Made by a program: the position numbers and the translations under genes
Assembly (NCBI RefSeq): GCF_963378075.1
Contig: NZ_OY726394.1
Location: forward strand, 806,001 to 870,000
Length of the DNA stretch: 64,000 bases
From: Mycolicibacter sp. MU0083
GTDB taxonomy: Bacteria > Actinomycetota > Actinomycetes > Mycobacteriales > Mycobacteriaceae
Direction of reading: 5' to 3'
Notes under the pieces: generated by a model
What the model was told of the DNA's origin: nothing
What the model saw: the letters and a program-made list of their open reading frames with translations, nothing else
Database searches by the model: none
In this document: in pieces, positions 1 to 9,973 of the stretch
Position numbering within the stretch: the stretch's first letter is position 1
Layout of the letters: every line of letters starts with the position of its first letter

Positions 1-1458
1 CGCCGACGGGTGTTCCGGCAGTTCCAGCGCCTCGACGTCGGATTCCACGAGCGCTACACCTCGGGGTGGGTGGTCAGCAGGCTGACCAACGACGTCGACG
101 CGATCCAGGAGATGCTGCTGACCGGGTTCGACGGCCTGGTCGGCGCGATCCTCACGCTGATCGGCACGTCGGTGCTGCTGGTGGTGCTGGACTGGCGGCT
201 GGGCCTGATGTGCCTGACCGCGTTTCCGGTGCTGATGCTGTTGCTGCGCTGGTTCCGGTCGGAGTCGGCGAAGAACTACACCGCCGTGCGCGAACACGCC
301 GCCCGGGTGATCGTGCAGTTCACCGAGACCATGACCGGGATCAAAGCGGTGCAGGCCTACCGTCGCGCGGAGCGCAACCAGCAGATCTTCGCGGGCGTCG
401 CCGACGGCTACCGGGCGGTGAACGAGAAGGCGTTCCGGCTGGTCGCGGTCTTCGCGCCGGGCGTCAAACTGGTCGGCAACCTCACCACCGGGGTGGTGCT
501 GCTGTACGGGGGCTGGCGGGTGCTGCACGGCCACATGACGATCGGGACGTTCACCGCGTTCCTGCTCTATCTGCGGATGTTCTTCGAACCGATGCAGGGC
601 ATCAGCGAATTCCTCAACACCTTCTCCTCGGCGACATCGGCGCTGCAGAAGCTGGCCGGGGTACTGGCCGAGAAACCCGCCGTCGCCGAACCGGCCGACC
701 CCGCGGCGGTACCCGGCGAGGTGACCGGCCGGATCGACCTGCACGCCGTGCACTTCGGCTATCGCGCCGACCACCCGGTGCTGGACGGCATGTCGCTGAG
801 CATCCCGGCCGGGCAGACCGTGGCGCTGGTCGGCAGCACCGGGGCCGGCAAATCGACCATCGCCAAACTGATCGCCCGGTTCTACGACCCCGGTTCCGGG
901 ACGGTGGCCCTCGACGGGGTCGACCTGCGGACGCTGCCGCAGGCGGCGCTGCGCCGGCACATCGTGATGGTCACCCAGGAGAACTTCCTGTTCTCCGGCA
1001 CGGTCGCCGACAACATCCGGTTCGGCCGCCCCGAGGCCACCGACGCCGAGGTGATCGCCGCCGCGGCCGGCGTGGGCGCCGACGGCTTCATCGCCGCGCT
1101 GCCCGACGGCTTCGCCACCGATGTCGGCAAGCGCGGCAGTCGGCTCTCGGCCGGCCAACGCCAACTGGTCGCGTTCGCCCGTGCCTTCCTGGCCGACCCG
1201 GCGGTGCTGATCCTCGACGAGGCCACCTCGTCGCTGGACATTCCCGGTGAGCGGATGGTGCAGCAGGCGCTGCGCGGCGTCCTGGCCGGCCGGACCGCGC
1301 TGGTGATCGCCCACCGGCTCTCCACGGTCGAGATCGCCGACCGGGTCCTGGTGATCGAGGACGGACGCATCGTCGAGGACGGCCCGCCCGCCGAGCTGAT
1401 CCGGGCCGAGGGGCATTACGCGGCGCTGCACGACGCCTGGCTGCGCTCACTGGCCTGA
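1..1458 (+). CDS. ABC exporter, fused permease/ATPase (5' partial)
   Basis: This is the 3' part of an ABC-type exporter half-transporter; the reading frame is open to base 1, so the true start lies upstream. The visible N-terminal part is the end of an ABC transmembrane domain with several hydrophobic helices up to about nt 640. The nucleotide-binding domain follows, with Walker A (GSTGAGKS, about nt 831), the signature LSAGQ (nt 1144-1158), Walker B (VLILDEA, nt 1204-1224), the SSLD D-loop and an AHRLS switch histidine. Such proteins work as homo- or heterodimers in the inner membrane and use ATP to export lipids, drugs or peptides. A partner subunit would lie upstream, outside the window. 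The family is certain; the substrate is unknown. Confidence 0.93.
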   Translation, partial: RRRVFRQFQRLDVGFHERYTSGWVVSRLTNDVDAIQEMLLTGFDGLVGAILTLIGTSVLLVVLDWRLGLMCLTAFPVLMLLLRWFRSESAKNYTAVREHAARVIVQFTETMTGIKAVQAYRRAERNQQIFAGVADGYRAVNEKAFRLVAVFAPGVKLVGNLTTGVVLLYGGWRVLHGHMTIGTFTAFLLYLRMFFEPMQGISEFLNTFSSATSALQKLAGVLAEKPAVAEPADPAAVPGEVTGRIDLHAVHFGYRADHPVLDGMSLSIPAGQTVALVGSTGAGKSTIAKLIARFYDPGSGTVALDGVDLRTLPQAALRRHIVMVTQENFLFSGTVADNIRFGRPEATDAEVIAAAAGVGADGFIAALPDGFATDVGKRGSRLSAGQRQLVAFARAFLADPAVLILDEATSSLDIPGERMVQQALRGVLAGRTALVIAHRLSTVEIADRVLVIEDGRIVEDGPPAELIRAEGHYAALHDAWLRSLA

Positions 1459-1480
1459 AGCGGGCCGCGTCGGCTGCAAA

Positions 1481-1503
1481 GATCCCGTAAACGACCCGGG
1501 ATC
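1481..1503 (+). terminator. Candidate hairpin after the ABC exporter
   Basis: GATCCCG and CGGGATC form a 7-bp stem with a 9-nt loop, 23 nt after the exporter stop. It overlaps the start of a 12-bp perfect palindrome (ATCGGCGCCGAT, 1501-1512). There is no U-tract, as is common for mycobacterial terminators, so function is only suggested by position. Confidence 0.3.
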
Positions 1504-1567
1504 GGCGCCGATCGGGCCCTTACCCTTTCGGCGTGATGATCGAATCGGCCGTCCCCGGGGTCGCGGT

Positions 1568-2425
1568 GTGATCGGCTCCCCGGCGGCTCAGGGTCTGGCC
1601 CTGGCGTCGGCCACCAGCTTCGGTGTCAGCGACTTCGTGGGCGGCGTCGCGTCGCGGCGGGTCGCCGCACTGCGGGTGGTGCTGGTCTCCACCCCGGTCT
1701 CGATGGTGCTGCTGGGGGTGCTCGCGGTGCTCGGCGGCGGCCGGATCACCGCGGGCGCCGTCGTGCTCGGCATGCTCGGTGGGATCAGTCAGGCGCTGGG
1801 CATCTGGTGGTTCTACGCCGCGCTCGGTGCCGGTCCCATCTCGGTGGTGTCGCCGCTGGCCGCGGTGGTCGACGCCAGTGTGCCGGTGTGCATCGGCCGG
1901 GTGATGGGGGAGCGGCCGGGGATGATCGCCGGCGTCGGCATCACCCTGGCACTGGGTGCGGTGGTGCTGATCAGCTGGCATGCCGGCGAGGACGGCGGCA
2001 CCCGGGCGGGGCTGACCCGGGGCGTGGTCTGGTTGACGATCGCCTCCGGGGTGGCCCTGGGCATGAACTTCGTGTTCTTGGACCGCACCTCGGCCGATGC
2101 CGGGCTGTGGCCGTTGCTGTTCGCACGCGCCGCGGCCACCGTGCTGGTGATCGCGGTGGCGGCGATGACCCGCAATCTGCGGGTGCCGACCGGCACCCCG
2201 CTGCGGCTCGCCCTGCTGATCGCGGTGCTCGACACCGCCGCCAACATCACCATGCTGTGGGCGCTGCAGTTGTCGTTGCTGTCGCTGGCCAGCGTGTTGA
2301 TCTCGCTGTATCCGGCCGCCACCGTGGTGCTGGCGGTGGTGATCCTGCGGGAGCGGGTGCGGCCCCGGCAGGTGGCCGGGATGGTGTTGGCGGCGGTGGC
2401 CGTGGCGATGATCACCGCCGGGTAG
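1568..2425 (+). CDS. EamA/DMT-family transporter
   Basis: An integral membrane protein of 285 residues made almost entirely of hydrophobic segments, about ten helices in two repeated halves, as in EamA-type drug/metabolite transporters. The GTG at 1568 (MIGSPAAQG) opens the frame. Features typical of the family include a charged residue after the first helix (SDFVGGVASRR) and short polar loops. The final part (ILRERVRPRQVAGMVL) matches the conserved end of the second EamA repeat. It lies alone between the ABC exporter and the convergent accD3, so its neighbours give no substrate clue. Family assignment is confident; the transported compound cannot be told. Confidence 0.85.
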   Translation: MIGSPAAQGLALASATSFGVSDFVGGVASRRVAALRVVLVSTPVSMVLLGVLAVLGGGRITAGAVVLGMLGGISQALGIWWFYAALGAGPISVVSPLAAVVDASVPVCIGRVMGERPGMIAGVGITLALGAVVLISWHAGEDGGTRAGLTRGVVWLTIASGVALGMNFVFLDRTSADAGLWPLLFARAAATVLVIAVAAMTRNLRVPTGTPLRLALLIAVLDTAANITMLWALQLSLLSLASVLISLYPAATVVLAVVILRERVRPRQVAGMVLAAVAVAMITAG

Positions 2426-2445
2426 CGGTCCACCGCCGGCCCGGG

Positions 2446-3924
2446 TCAGCCGGGCAGGCCGATCCGCCGGTAACGCTCCAGGCGGGCCGCCATCCGCTGT
2501 TCGGCGGGCACCCCCGCCAGCGCGTGCAGTTCGACGGCGATCGCCCGCGACATCCGCTTGGCGAAGTCGATCGGCTCCGCCGCGGCATCGGGGTGTTCGC
2601 CCACGATCACGTCGACGATCCCGTCGGCCCGCAGGTCCACCGACCGGATGCCTTGCGCGGCGGAGAGTTTCGCGGCGTGCGCGGTGTCGCGGAACACGAT
2701 GGCGCTGGCACCTTCCGGCGGCAGCGGCGCCAGCCAGCCGTGCGTCGCCGCCAGCACCCGGTCGGCGGGCACCATCGCCAGGGCGGGGCCGCCGCTGCCC
2801 TGACCCAGCAGCACCGACACCGTCGGCACCTCGAGGGTGACCAGCTCGGCCAGGCACGCCGCGATCTGCCCGGCCAGGCCCCCTTCTTCGGCCTCCACCG
2901 ACAGCGCCGGCCCCGGAGTGTCGATGACCAGCACCAGCGGCAGCCGCAGGCCGGCGGCCAGTGCCATGCCGCGGCGGGCGTCGCGCAACGCCACCGGATC
3001 GGTCAACCGGTCCGGACCGCGCAGCTGGCCCAGCACCACCGCGGGCCGGCCGCCGAAGCGCGCCAACGCCAACAGCATGGTGGCGCCGCGTTCGGCACTG
3101 CCGGTGCCGGCCAGCATGACCCGTTCGGTGGCACCGTGCCGCAGCAGGAAACCCACCCCCGGGCGGTCCGGGCGCCGGGTGGCGCACACCGAATCCCACG
3201 CCGGGATATCGGGAATCGGTTCGTCCGGCGGCGGTGCAGGCGGGGGAGCGGGGTCGTCGAGCAGCACCTTCAGCGCCCGCGCGCAGGTGCGCCGCAGCCA
3301 CTTCAGCGGGATCACGCCGTCGATCACGCCGTGCGCGGCGAGGTTCTCGGCGGTCTGCACACCCGGCGGGAAGGGGGCACCGTAGAGCTGTTCGTAGACC
3401 CGCGGGCCCAGGAATCCCACCAGCGCGTTCGGCTCGGCCAGCGTCACATGCCCCAGCGAACCCCACGATGCGAACACCCCGCCGGTGGTGGGATGGCGCA
3501 GATAGACCAGATACGGCAGGTGTGCGCGTTTGTGTAGTTCGACGGCGGCGGCGATCTTCACCATCTGCAGGAACGCGACGGTGCCCTCCTGCATCCGGGT
3601 GCCGCCCGAACTCGGCGACGCCAGCAGCGGCAGTCGCTGCGCGGTGGCCCGGGTGATCGCGGCGGTGATCCGGTCGGCGGCCGCCACCCCGATGGAGCCG
3701 GCCAGGAAGTCGAAGTCGCTGACGATCACCGCGACCCGGCGGCCGTTGATCCGTCCCTCACCGGTGAGCACCGCCTCGTCGCGGCCGCTGGCCGATCGGG
3801 CCGCCGCCAGATCGGCGGCATAGTCGGTGCTCACGGGAACGGCCAACGGCTCGGTGTCCCAGCTGAGGAAGGAATCGCGGTCCAGTACCGCGTCGCGCAG
3901 TTCGTCGGCCCCGGTCCGGCTCAC
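2446..3924 (-). CDS. accD3: Acyl-CoA carboxylase carboxyltransferase, AccD3-type
   Basis: A 492-residue biotin-dependent carboxyltransferase carrying both crotonase-like halves in one chain. The beta-like half shows SGGTRMQEG around residue 106 and the [15 protein letters not shown] oxyanion region. The alpha-like half shows the VIDTPGP and [11 protein letters not shown] motifs. Length and position beside echA6 match M. tuberculosis AccD3 (Rv0904c), recalled as 495 aa. It would transfer carboxyl groups from carboxybiotin to an acyl-CoA; the biotin carboxylase partner is not in the window. The GTG start (MSRTG) lies only 27 bp from the divergent echA6 start, so the two promoters must overlap. 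The exact acyl-CoA substrate of AccD3 is uncertain. Confidence 0.92.
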   Translation of the reverse strand: MSRTGADELRDAVLDRDSFLSWDTEPLAVPVSTDYAADLAAARSASGRDEAVLTGEGRINGRRVAVIVSDFDFLAGSIGVAAADRITAAITRATAQRLPLLASPSSGGTRMQEGTVAFLQMVKIAAAVELHKRAHLPYLVYLRHPTTGGVFASWGSLGHVTLAEPNALVGFLGPRVYEQLYGAPFPPGVQTAENLAAHGVIDGVIPLKWLRRTCARALKVLLDDPAPPPAPPPDEPIPDIPAWDSVCATRRPDRPGVGFLLRHGATERVMLAGTGSAERGATMLLALARFGGRPAVVLGQLRGPDRLTDPVALRDARRGMALAAGLRLPLVLVIDTPGPALSVEAEEGGLAGQIAACLAELVTLEVPTVSVLLGQGSGGPALAMVPADRVLAATHGWLAPLPPEGASAIVFRDTAHAAKLSAAQGIRSVDLRADGIVDVIVGEHPDAAAEPIDFAKRMSRAIAVELHALAGVPAEQRMAARLERYRRIGLPG

Positions 3925-3951
3925 AGTTCGAGGCTAATAGGCTGGGTCGTC

Positions 3952-4683
3952 ATGATCGGTGTTACCCGCGATGAAGCCGTCACGACTATCGAGCTGCAGC
4001 GCCCCGAGCGGCGCAACGCGTTGAACTCTCAGCTCGTCACCGAGCTGCGCGAGGCGGTCGTCGACGCCGCCACCCACGACGTCCGTGCGATCGTGCTGAC
4101 CGGGCAGGGCACGGTGTTCTGCGCGGGCGCCGACCTGTCCGGGGACGCGTTCGCCGCCGACTACCCCGACCGGCTGATGGCCCTGCACCAGAGCATCGCC
4201 GACGTCCCGGTGCCGGTGATCGGCGCCATCAACGGTGCCGCCATCGGCGCGGGCCTGCAGTTGGCGATGGTCTGCGACCTGCGGGTGGTCGCGCCCGAGG
4301 CGTTCTTCCAGTTCCCGGTCGCCAAGTACGGCCTGGCGCTGGACAACTGGAGCATCCGCCGGTTGACCTCGCTGGTCGGCTACGGGCGGGCCCGGGCGAT
4401 GATGCTCACCGCCGAGAAGCTGCCGGCCGATACCGCGCTGCTGACCGGCATGGCCAACCGGATCGGCACCGTCGCCGACGCGCAGGCCTGGGCACACGAG
4501 ATCGCCGGGCTGGCACCGCTGGCACTGCAGCACGCCAAACGGGTGCTCAACGACGACGGCGCCTACGAGGAGCAGCAGCCCATCCACAAGGAGCTGTTCG
4601 ACCGGGCGTGGGCCAGCCAGGACGTGATCGAAGCCCAGGTGGCGCGGGTGGAGAAGCGGGCACCGAAGTTCCAGGGCGCCTGA
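3952..4683 (+). CDS. echA6: Enoyl-CoA hydratase-like protein EchA6
   Basis: A 243-residue crotonase-fold protein, the same length as M. tuberculosis EchA6 (Rv0905) and in the same position. It has the NALNSQ entry motif, a CAGADLSGD oxyanion loop and the [11 protein letters not shown] segment. The two catalytic glutamates of true hydratases are absent: the first is replaced in AGLQLAM by Q and the second by K in VAKYG. This fits the known behaviour of EchA6 as a non-catalytic acyl-CoA binder that feeds fatty acids to mycolate synthesis, the reported target of THPP compounds. It is divergent from accD3 and followed 18 nt later by the metallohydrolase gene. Confidence 0.94.
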   Translation: MIGVTRDEAVTTIELQRPERRNALNSQLVTELREAVVDAATHDVRAIVLTGQGTVFCAGADLSGDAFAADYPDRLMALHQSIADVPVPVIGAINGAAIGAGLQLAMVCDLRVVAPEAFFQFPVAKYGLALDNWSIRRLTSLVGYGRARAMMLTAEKLPADTALLTGMANRIGTVADAQAWAHEIAGLAPLALQHAKRVLNDDGAYEEQQPIHKELFDRAWASQDVIEAQVARVEKRAPKFQGA

Positions 4684-4701
4684 CCGCCTTAGACTCGCGT
4701 C

Positions 4702-5808
4702 ATGCTGCGCGGAGCGCTTCGACTGGCGGGGGCCACGGCGTCGTTGGCCGTCGGGGGTTGGACGCTTCGTGCGCTGCGCGGCACGCCCGCTGCGCTGGGT
4801 GCGGCGCCGAGCGCCATCGACGCGGTGGCCGGCCGGTCGGCCAACTACCGCGACGGGATCTTCCACAATCTGGAACGTGCCGCGGCGGTCAACATGGACC
4901 GCGAACAGCAGCTGCTGATGCTGCGCGAACTGTTCGCCGACCGGGTCGCGCGGCGTCCCGCGGAACCGATCCCGCTGGAGACGCCGGAGTTCGGTAGCGA
5001 ACCGCTGGCGATCACCTGGCTGGGGCACGCGACGGCCCTGGTCGAGATCGACGGCTACCGGGTGCTGACCGATCCGGTGTGGAGCGAGCGTTGCTCCCCG
5101 TCGGATGCGGTCGGGCCGCGGCGCCTGCACCCGCCGCCGGTGGAACTCGCCGGACTGCCCGCCGTGGATGCGATCGTCATCAGCCACGACCACTACGACC
5201 ACCTCGACATCGACAGCGTCACCGCGTTGGCGCGCAGCCAGCGGGCGCCGTTCGTGGTCCCGTTGGGGGTGGGGGCGCACCTGCGCGCCTGGGGGGTGCC
5301 GGCGGTGCGAATCGTCGAACTCGACTGGAACGAACACGCCGCGCTGGGGGATCTCACCGTGACGTGCACCCCGGCGCGGCACTTCTCGGGGCGGTTCTTC
5401 ACCCGCAACCAGACGCTGTGGGCGTCCTGGGTGATCGCCGGGCCCGAGCACCGGGTGTACTTCGGCGGCGACAGCGGATACACCGGCAGCTTCGGGGTGA
5501 TCGGCGCCGAACACGGACCGTTCGATATGACGCTGCTGCCGATCGGCGCCTACAACACCGCCTGGCCGGACGTCCACATGAATCCCGAGGAGGCGGTGCG
5601 GGCGCACCTCGACCTGAACGGCTCGGCGTCGGGCCTGCTGGTGCCGATCCATTGGGGCACCTTCCGGCTGGCGCCACACCGCTGGGCGGAACCGGTGGAA
5701 CGGTTGACCGCCGCCGCCGACGCCGCCGGGGTGTCGGTGGCGGTGCCCAAACCCGGTGGCCGGGTGCGCCCCGGAGACGACGCGTGCAGTCCCTGGTGGA
5801 GACTGTGA
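4702..5808 (+). CDS. Metallo-beta-lactamase-fold hydrolase (Rv0906-like)
   Basis: A 368-residue protein with a short hydrophobic N-terminal anchor or signal (about residues 5-25), then a metallo-beta-lactamase fold of the NAPE-PLD/UlaG-like group. The metal-binding HxHxDH motif is visible as SHDHYDHLD. Further ligands follow in [14 protein letters not shown] and PIHWGTF. The order (TWLGHAT, then VLTDPVW) is typical of NAPE-hydrolysing phospholipase-D-like enzymes. It sits between echA6 and ctpE exactly as Rv0906 does in M. tuberculosis. Hydrolysis of a phosphodiester lipid at the outer membrane face is a reasonable inference, but the substrate is unproven. Confidence 0.88.
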   Translation: MLRGALRLAGATASLAVGGWTLRALRGTPAALGAAPSAIDAVAGRSANYRDGIFHNLERAAAVNMDREQQLLMLRELFADRVARRPAEPIPLETPEFGSEPLAITWLGHATALVEIDGYRVLTDPVWSERCSPSDAVGPRRLHPPPVELAGLPAVDAIVISHDHYDHLDIDSVTALARSQRAPFVVPLGVGAHLRAWGVPAVRIVELDWNEHAALGDLTVTCTPARHFSGRFFTRNQTLWASWVIAGPEHRVYFGGDSGYTGSFGVIGAEHGPFDMTLLPIGAYNTAWPDVHMNPEEAVRAHLDLNGSASGLLVPIHWGTFRLAPHRWAEPVERLTAAADAAGVSVAVPKPGGRVRPGDDACSPWWRL

Positions 5809-5812
5809 CGCG

Positions 5813-8227
5813 ATGACGACGCAACGCGCCGCGGGCCTGACCGATGCCGAAGTGGCGCAGCGGGTCGCGCAGGGCCAGACCAACGATGTGCCGGCCCGCG
5901 CCGCGCGCACCGTGCCGCAGATCATCCGGGCCAACGTGTTCACCCGGATCAACGCGATCCTGGGTGTGCTGCTGGCCATCGTGGTCACCACCGGCTCCTG
6001 GATCAACGGGCTGTTCGGGCTGCTCATCGTGTTCAACAGTGTCATCGGCATGGTGCAGGAGATCCGCGCCAAACAGACACTGGACCGGCTCGCGATCGTC
6101 GGTCAGGCGAAACCCTTGGTGCGCAGGCAATCCGGGACTCGGCAACTGCCGCCCGCCGACGTGGTGCTCGGTGATGTCATCGAACTCGGCCCCGGTGACC
6201 AGATCGTCGTCGACGGTGAGATGGTGGAGGCCGCCGACCTCGAGGTCGACGAGTCGCTGCTCACCGGTGAAGCCGACGCCATCGACAAGGGGGTGGCGGA
6301 CCCGGTGATGTCGGGCAGTTTCGTGGTCGCCGGCAACGGCGCCTACCGGGCTACCCGGGTCGGCCGCGAGGCGTACGCGGCGCAACTGGCCGAGGAGGCC
6401 AGCAAGTTCACCCTGGTCAGATCCGAACTGCGCAGCGGCATCGACCACATCCTGAAATTCATCACCTACCTGCTGATCCCGGCCGGGCTGCTGATCATCT
6501 ACACCCAGCTGTTCACCACCGACGTGGGGTGGCGGGCGTCGGTTCTGGCGATGGTCGGTGCCCTGGTGCCGATGGTTCCCGAAGGCCTGGTGTTGATGAC
6601 CTCGCTGGCGTTCGCGGTCGGCGTGGTGCGACTGGGCCGACGGCAGTGCCTGGTGCAGGAACTGCCCGCGATCGAAGGGCTGGCCCGCGTCGACGTGGTC
6701 TGCGCGGACAAGACCGGCACGCTCACCGAGAACACCATGCGGGTCTCGCAGGTCATCGAACTCGGTGGGGCCGAAGGCCTTCCGGTGCGCGATGCGCTGG
6801 CCGCCCTGGCCGCCGACGACGCACGCCCCAACGCCAGCATCGCGGCCATCGCCGAGGCGTTCCCGGTGTCGCCGGACTGGGCGTGTTCGGCTCGGGCACC
6901 GTTCAAGTCGGCCACCAAATGGAGCGGGGTCTCCTTCTCCGCGCACGGCAACTGGGTGATGGGCGCGCCCGATGTGCTGCTGGAACCGACGTCGGAGGCT
7001 GCCGCGCAGGCCGAGCGGATCGGGGCCCGCGGCCTGCGGGTCCTGCTGTTGGGCGCCTGCGATACCCCCGTCGACGACCCGCAAGCGCCGGGCCGGGTCA
7101 CGCCTGCGGCGCTGGTGGTGCTCGAGCAGACACTGCGGCCCGATGCCCGGGGCGCCCTGGAATACTTCGCCGCACAGGGTGTCTCGGTGAAGGTGATCTC
7201 CGGGGACAACGCCGTGTCGGTGGGGGCGGTGGCCGCCGACCTGGGGCTGCCCGGCGACGCGGTGGACGCCCGGGAGCTGCCGGCCGAACCGGAAGCGCTG
7301 GCCGGCGCGCTGGAGCGACACACCGTGTTCGGCCGGGTGCGACCGGACCAGAAGCGCGCCATGGTGCACGCCCTGCAGGCGCGCGATCACACCGTGGCGA
7401 TGACCGGCGACGGCGTCAACGACGTATTGGCGCTCAAGGACGCCGATATCGGTGTCGCGATGGGGTCCGGGAGTTCGGCGGCGCGCTCGGTGGCACAGAT
7501 CGTGTTGTTGGACAACAGGTTCGCCACACTGCCCTACGTGGTGGGCGAGGGCCGCCGGGTGATCGGCAACATCGAGCGGGTGGCGCATCTGTTCCTCACC
7601 AAGACCGTGTATTCGGTGCTGCTCGCCCTGCTGGTGGGAACGGTGGGACTGGCGTCGGCGTTGTTCGGCACCGAGCCGTTGCTGTACCCGTTCCAGCCGA
7701 TTCACGTCACGATCGCGGCGTGGTTCACCATCGGAATCCCGGCGTTCATCCTGTCGCTCGCGCCGAACAACGAGCAGGCACATTCCGGATTCGTCCGGCG
7801 GGTGATGAGCGGCGCGCTGCCGGCCGGCGTGGTGGTGGGTGTCGCCACGTTCTCGTCCTATCTGGTGGCCTACCGCGGCAGTGCAGCCACCCCGGTCCAG
7901 CAGATCCAAGCCTCCACCAGTGCTTTGATCACCTTGCTGATCACCGCGGGGTGGGTGCTGGCGGTGGTGGCGCGGCCCTACCAGTGGTGGCGACTGCTGC
8001 TGGTGGGCAGTTGCGGTGCGGCCTATGTGGCGATCTTCGCGATCCCGCTGACCAGGGAGAAATTCCTGCTGGATCCCTCCAACGTCGCATTGACGCTGCT
8101 CGCGCTGGGGATCGGCGCGCTCGGTGCCGCCGCCATCGAGGCGCTGTGGTGGATGCAGGCGGCCCGCGTCGGTGGGCATCCGAAGTTGTGGCGCGAGCCG
8201 GCAGCGACCACAATGGCCCAGCGATAA
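5813..8227 (+). CDS. ctpE: P-type ATPase, CtpE-type calcium transporter
   Basis: An 804-residue P-type ATPase. The ATG at 5813 is preferred because it lies 5 nt after the previous stop; an upstream in-frame start would run back into that gene. Visible motifs are LLTGEADAI in the actuator domain, VPEGLVLM in helix M4, the phosphorylation site [11 protein letters not shown] (Asp299) and [17 protein letters not shown] in the P domain. The C-terminal helices end near residue 790. Length and order match CtpE (Rv0908, recalled as 797 aa), which supports calcium uptake in mycobacteria. It has no N-terminal heavy-metal domain or CPC motif, arguing against a copper or zinc pump. It is probably co-transcribed with the upstream hydrolase. 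Confidence 0.92.
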   Translation: MTTQRAAGLTDAEVAQRVAQGQTNDVPARAARTVPQIIRANVFTRINAILGVLLAIVVTTGSWINGLFGLLIVFNSVIGMVQEIRAKQTLDRLAIVGQAKPLVRRQSGTRQLPPADVVLGDVIELGPGDQIVVDGEMVEAADLEVDESLLTGEADAIDKGVADPVMSGSFVVAGNGAYRATRVGREAYAAQLAEEASKFTLVRSELRSGIDHILKFITYLLIPAGLLIIYTQLFTTDVGWRASVLAMVGALVPMVPEGLVLMTSLAFAVGVVRLGRRQCLVQELPAIEGLARVDVVCADKTGTLTENTMRVSQVIELGGAEGLPVRDALAALAADDARPNASIAAIAEAFPVSPDWACSARAPFKSATKWSGVSFSAHGNWVMGAPDVLLEPTSEAAAQAERIGARGLRVLLLGACDTPVDDPQAPGRVTPAALVVLEQTLRPDARGALEYFAAQGVSVKVISGDNAVSVGAVAADLGLPGDAVDARELPAEPEALAGALERHTVFGRVRPDQKRAMVHALQARDHTVAMTGDGVNDVLALKDADIGVAMGSGSSAARSVAQIVLLDNRFATLPYVVGEGRRVIGNIERVAHLFLTKTVYSVLLALLVGTVGLASALFGTEPLLYPFQPIHVTIAAWFTIGIPAFILSLAPNNEQAHSGFVRRVMSGALPAGVVVGVATFSSYLVAYRGSAATPVQQIQASTSALITLLITAGWVLAVVARPYQWWRLLLVGSCGAAYVAIFAIPLTREKFLLDPSNVALTLLALGIGALGAAAIEALWWMQAARVGGHPKLWREPAATTMAQR

Positions 8228-8253
8228 ACCGTGACACGAGGGGTAACAACGAC

Positions 8254-8691
8254 ATGGCCAAGCTCTCCGGATCCATCGACGTCCCCCTGCCTCCCGAGGA
8301 GGCTTGGGCGCACGCTTCGGATCTGTCCCGCTACAAAGAGTGGCTGACCATCCACCGGGTGTGGCGCAGCACGCTGCCCGAAACCCTCGACAAGGGCACC
8401 ACCCTGGAGTCCATCGTCGAGGTCAAGGGCATGCTCAACAAAGTCCGGTGGACGATCGTGAACTACAAGCCGCCCACCGGCATGACGCTCAACGGTGACG
8501 GCAAGGGCGGGGTCAAGATCAAGCTGCTCGCCAAGGTCTCCCCGGCCGGCGACGGCTCGAAGGTCAGTTTCGACGTGCACCTGGGCGGGCCTGCGTTGTT
8601 CGGGCCGATCGGCATGCTGGTGGCCGCCGCGCTCAAGAGCGACATCAACGAATCACTGCGCAGGTTCGTCACGGTCTTCGCGCCGGCATGA
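8254..8691 (+). CDS. SRPBCC-family protein (Rv0910-like)
   Basis: A 145-residue protein of the SRPBCC/polyketide-cyclase-like helix-grip fold (SGSIDVPLPPEEAWAHASD start, hydrophobic pocket strands, C-terminal helix LKSDINESLRRF). It lies 26 nt after ctpE with a GAGGGG ribosome site. Length and position match Rv0910, which has been described as the toxin of an Rv0909/Rv0910 pair. There is no room here for an Rv0909-like antitoxin between ctpE and this gene, so the toxin role is doubtful in this organism. A small-hydrophobic-ligand-binding role is equally likely. Its stop overlaps the next start by ATGA. Confidence 0.85.
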   Translation: MAKLSGSIDVPLPPEEAWAHASDLSRYKEWLTIHRVWRSTLPETLDKGTTLESIVEVKGMLNKVRWTIVNYKPPTGMTLNGDGKGGVKIKLLAKVSPAGDGSKVSFDVHLGGPALFGPIGMLVAAALKSDINESLRRFVTVFAPA

Positions 8692-9104
8692 CCCTGCGTC
8701 CCGGTTGGCTGATCGCGCTGTGCGCCGCGATCGTGTCGGCCAGCGCCTGGCTGCCGTGGCTGACCACGACGGCCGGCGGCGGCGGGCACGCCAGCGCCAT
8801 CGGCGGCGGCGTCGGTGCCATCGCCCTGCCACCGGGTTTCGGAGCCGGCCAGTTGATCGTGCTGCTGGCCTCGGTCCTGCTGGTGGCCGGCGCCATGGTC
8901 GGCCGAGCCCTGTTCACCCGGCTGGCCGCGGTTGTCGCCCTGGTGGATTCGGTGCTGATCGGCGCGCTCGGTGTCGGCTATTACCGGTTGAACGTCGTCG
9001 CGCCGATCAGCGCCGGTTACGGGTTGTATCTGGCGGCGGTCGCCGTGGCCGGGGCCCTGGGTTGTTCGATCTGGGCGCTGGCCTCGGCGATGGGGCGCCG
9101 TTAG
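8688..9104 (+). CDS. Small four-helix membrane protein
   Basis: A 138-residue integral membrane protein with four hydrophobic segments (about residues 7-26, 50-70, 76-97 and 110-130). A glycine-rich periplasmic loop (TTAGGGGHASAIGGG) follows helix 1. The start overlaps the SRPBCC stop by 4 nt, so the two are translationally coupled. No catalytic motif is visible. It could be the counterpart of the small conserved membrane protein near Rv0912, but this is a guess from position. The function is unknown. Confidence 0.75.
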   Translation: MTLRPGWLIALCAAIVSASAWLPWLTTTAGGGGHASAIGGGVGAIALPPGFGAGQLIVLLASVLLVAGAMVGRALFTRLAAVVALVDSVLIGALGVGYYRLNVVAPISAGYGLYLAAVAVAGALGCSIWALASAMGRR

Positions 9105-9106
9105 CG

Positions 9107-9856
9107 CTAGACGGTGACGCCGCCGTCGACGTTCCAGGTCGCTCCCGTCACGTACCCGGACTCCGGGCCCGCCAGGAAGCTGACCACGGCGGCGACGTCG
9201 CCGACCTGCCCGTAGCGCCCGAGGGTGGTCAGTTTCTTCAGGCTCTCCGGGAATTCGCCGCCGTCGTCGGGATTGGCGTCGGTGTTGATCGGGCCGGGCT
9301 GGATGGTGTTGACGGTGATGCCCCGCGGGCCCAGATCACGTGCCAGGCCCCGGCTCAACGAGGCCATGGCGCCCTTGGTCATGGCGTACACCGCCAGTCC
9401 GGGGCCCGGAACCAGTTCGGCGTTGACGCTGCCGATGTTGATGATCCGCGCCCCCTCGCCCAGGTGCTTCACCGCGGCGCGCACCGCCCGGAACGGGCCG
9501 GCGATGTTGATCGCGACCAATCGGTCGAACTGCTCGACCGGAAACTCGTCGATCGGCGCCATATGCAGGACGGCGGCGTTGTTCACCAGCACATCCAGGC
9601 CGCCGAGTTCGGTGACGGTTTGTTCGACGGCGGCCTCGACCTGGGCGGGATCGGCGGCGTCGGCCCGGATCGCGACGGCCTGTCCGCCGGCGGCGGCGAC
9701 GTCGGCGACCAGGCTTTCGGCGTCGGCCGCGGAGGCCGCGTAGGTGAAGGCCACGGCGGCACCGTCGGCCGCTAGGCGTCGTACCGTCTCCCGGCCGATC
9801 CCGCGGGAACCGCCGGTGACCAGGACGCGCCGTCCGGTCAGGGTCGCTGTGCTCAT
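9107..9856 (-). CDS. SDR-family oxidoreductase (FabG-like)
   Basis: A classical short-chain dehydrogenase of 249 residues: cofactor motif TGGSRGIG near residue 14, the structural NNAA motif, an active-site serine in GSVNAE, catalytic YAMTK, and the usual C-terminal GATWNVDGG. The acidic or basic residue deciding NADH against NADPH is not clear by eye. A strong GGAGGAAG ribosome site precedes the ATG. It is divergent from a TetR gene across 117 bp, the common arrangement in which the regulator represses both itself and the enzyme. The substrate is unknown; many such enzymes reduce quinones or keto compounds. Confidence 0.88.
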   Translation of the reverse strand: MSTATLTGRRVLVTGGSRGIGRETVRRLAADGAAVAFTYAASAADAESLVADVAAAGGQAVAIRADAADPAQVEAAVEQTVTELGGLDVLVNNAAVLHMAPIDEFPVEQFDRLVAINIAGPFRAVRAAVKHLGEGARIINIGSVNAELVPGPGLAVYAMTKGAMASLSRGLARDLGPRGITVNTIQPGPINTDANPDDGGEFPESLKKLTTLGRYGQVGDVAAVVSFLAGPESGYVTGATWNVDGGVTV

Positions 9857-9870
9857 GTTGCTTCCTCCAG

Positions 9871-9900
9871 CTAATTACGAACCGATGTGTTACTTAGTAC
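9871..9900. promoter_or_regulatory. Candidate TetR operator between SDR and TetR genes
   Basis: Within the 117-bp divergent spacer lie CTAATTAC (9871-9878) and TTACTTAGTAC (9890-9900). The core TACTTAGTA is a palindrome with a single central base. The position between divergent enzyme and regulator genes suggests an operator for the adjacent TetR protein. Similar CTAATT and TTACTTAG words recur upstream of the methyltransferase gene at 45.84 kb. Confidence 0.35.
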
Positions 9901-9973
9901 GCTCAGGTCAAGGCGGCGCGGGGTCGCGGGCATTCCCGATGTGATGCACATCACAGGAAAGGCGGGGCGGGCA

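Noticed and set aside
1520..3466. 648-codon open frame on the minus strand over the EamA gene and accD3
   Set aside because: Arg/Gly/Pro/His-rich translation in a frame shifted from accD3; it is a by-product of high G+C and has no domain.
5399..8179. 926-codon minus-strand frame opposite ctpE
   Set aside because: Composition is His/Gln/Arg-rich without any motif; the plus-strand CtpE has all P-type ATPase motifs.
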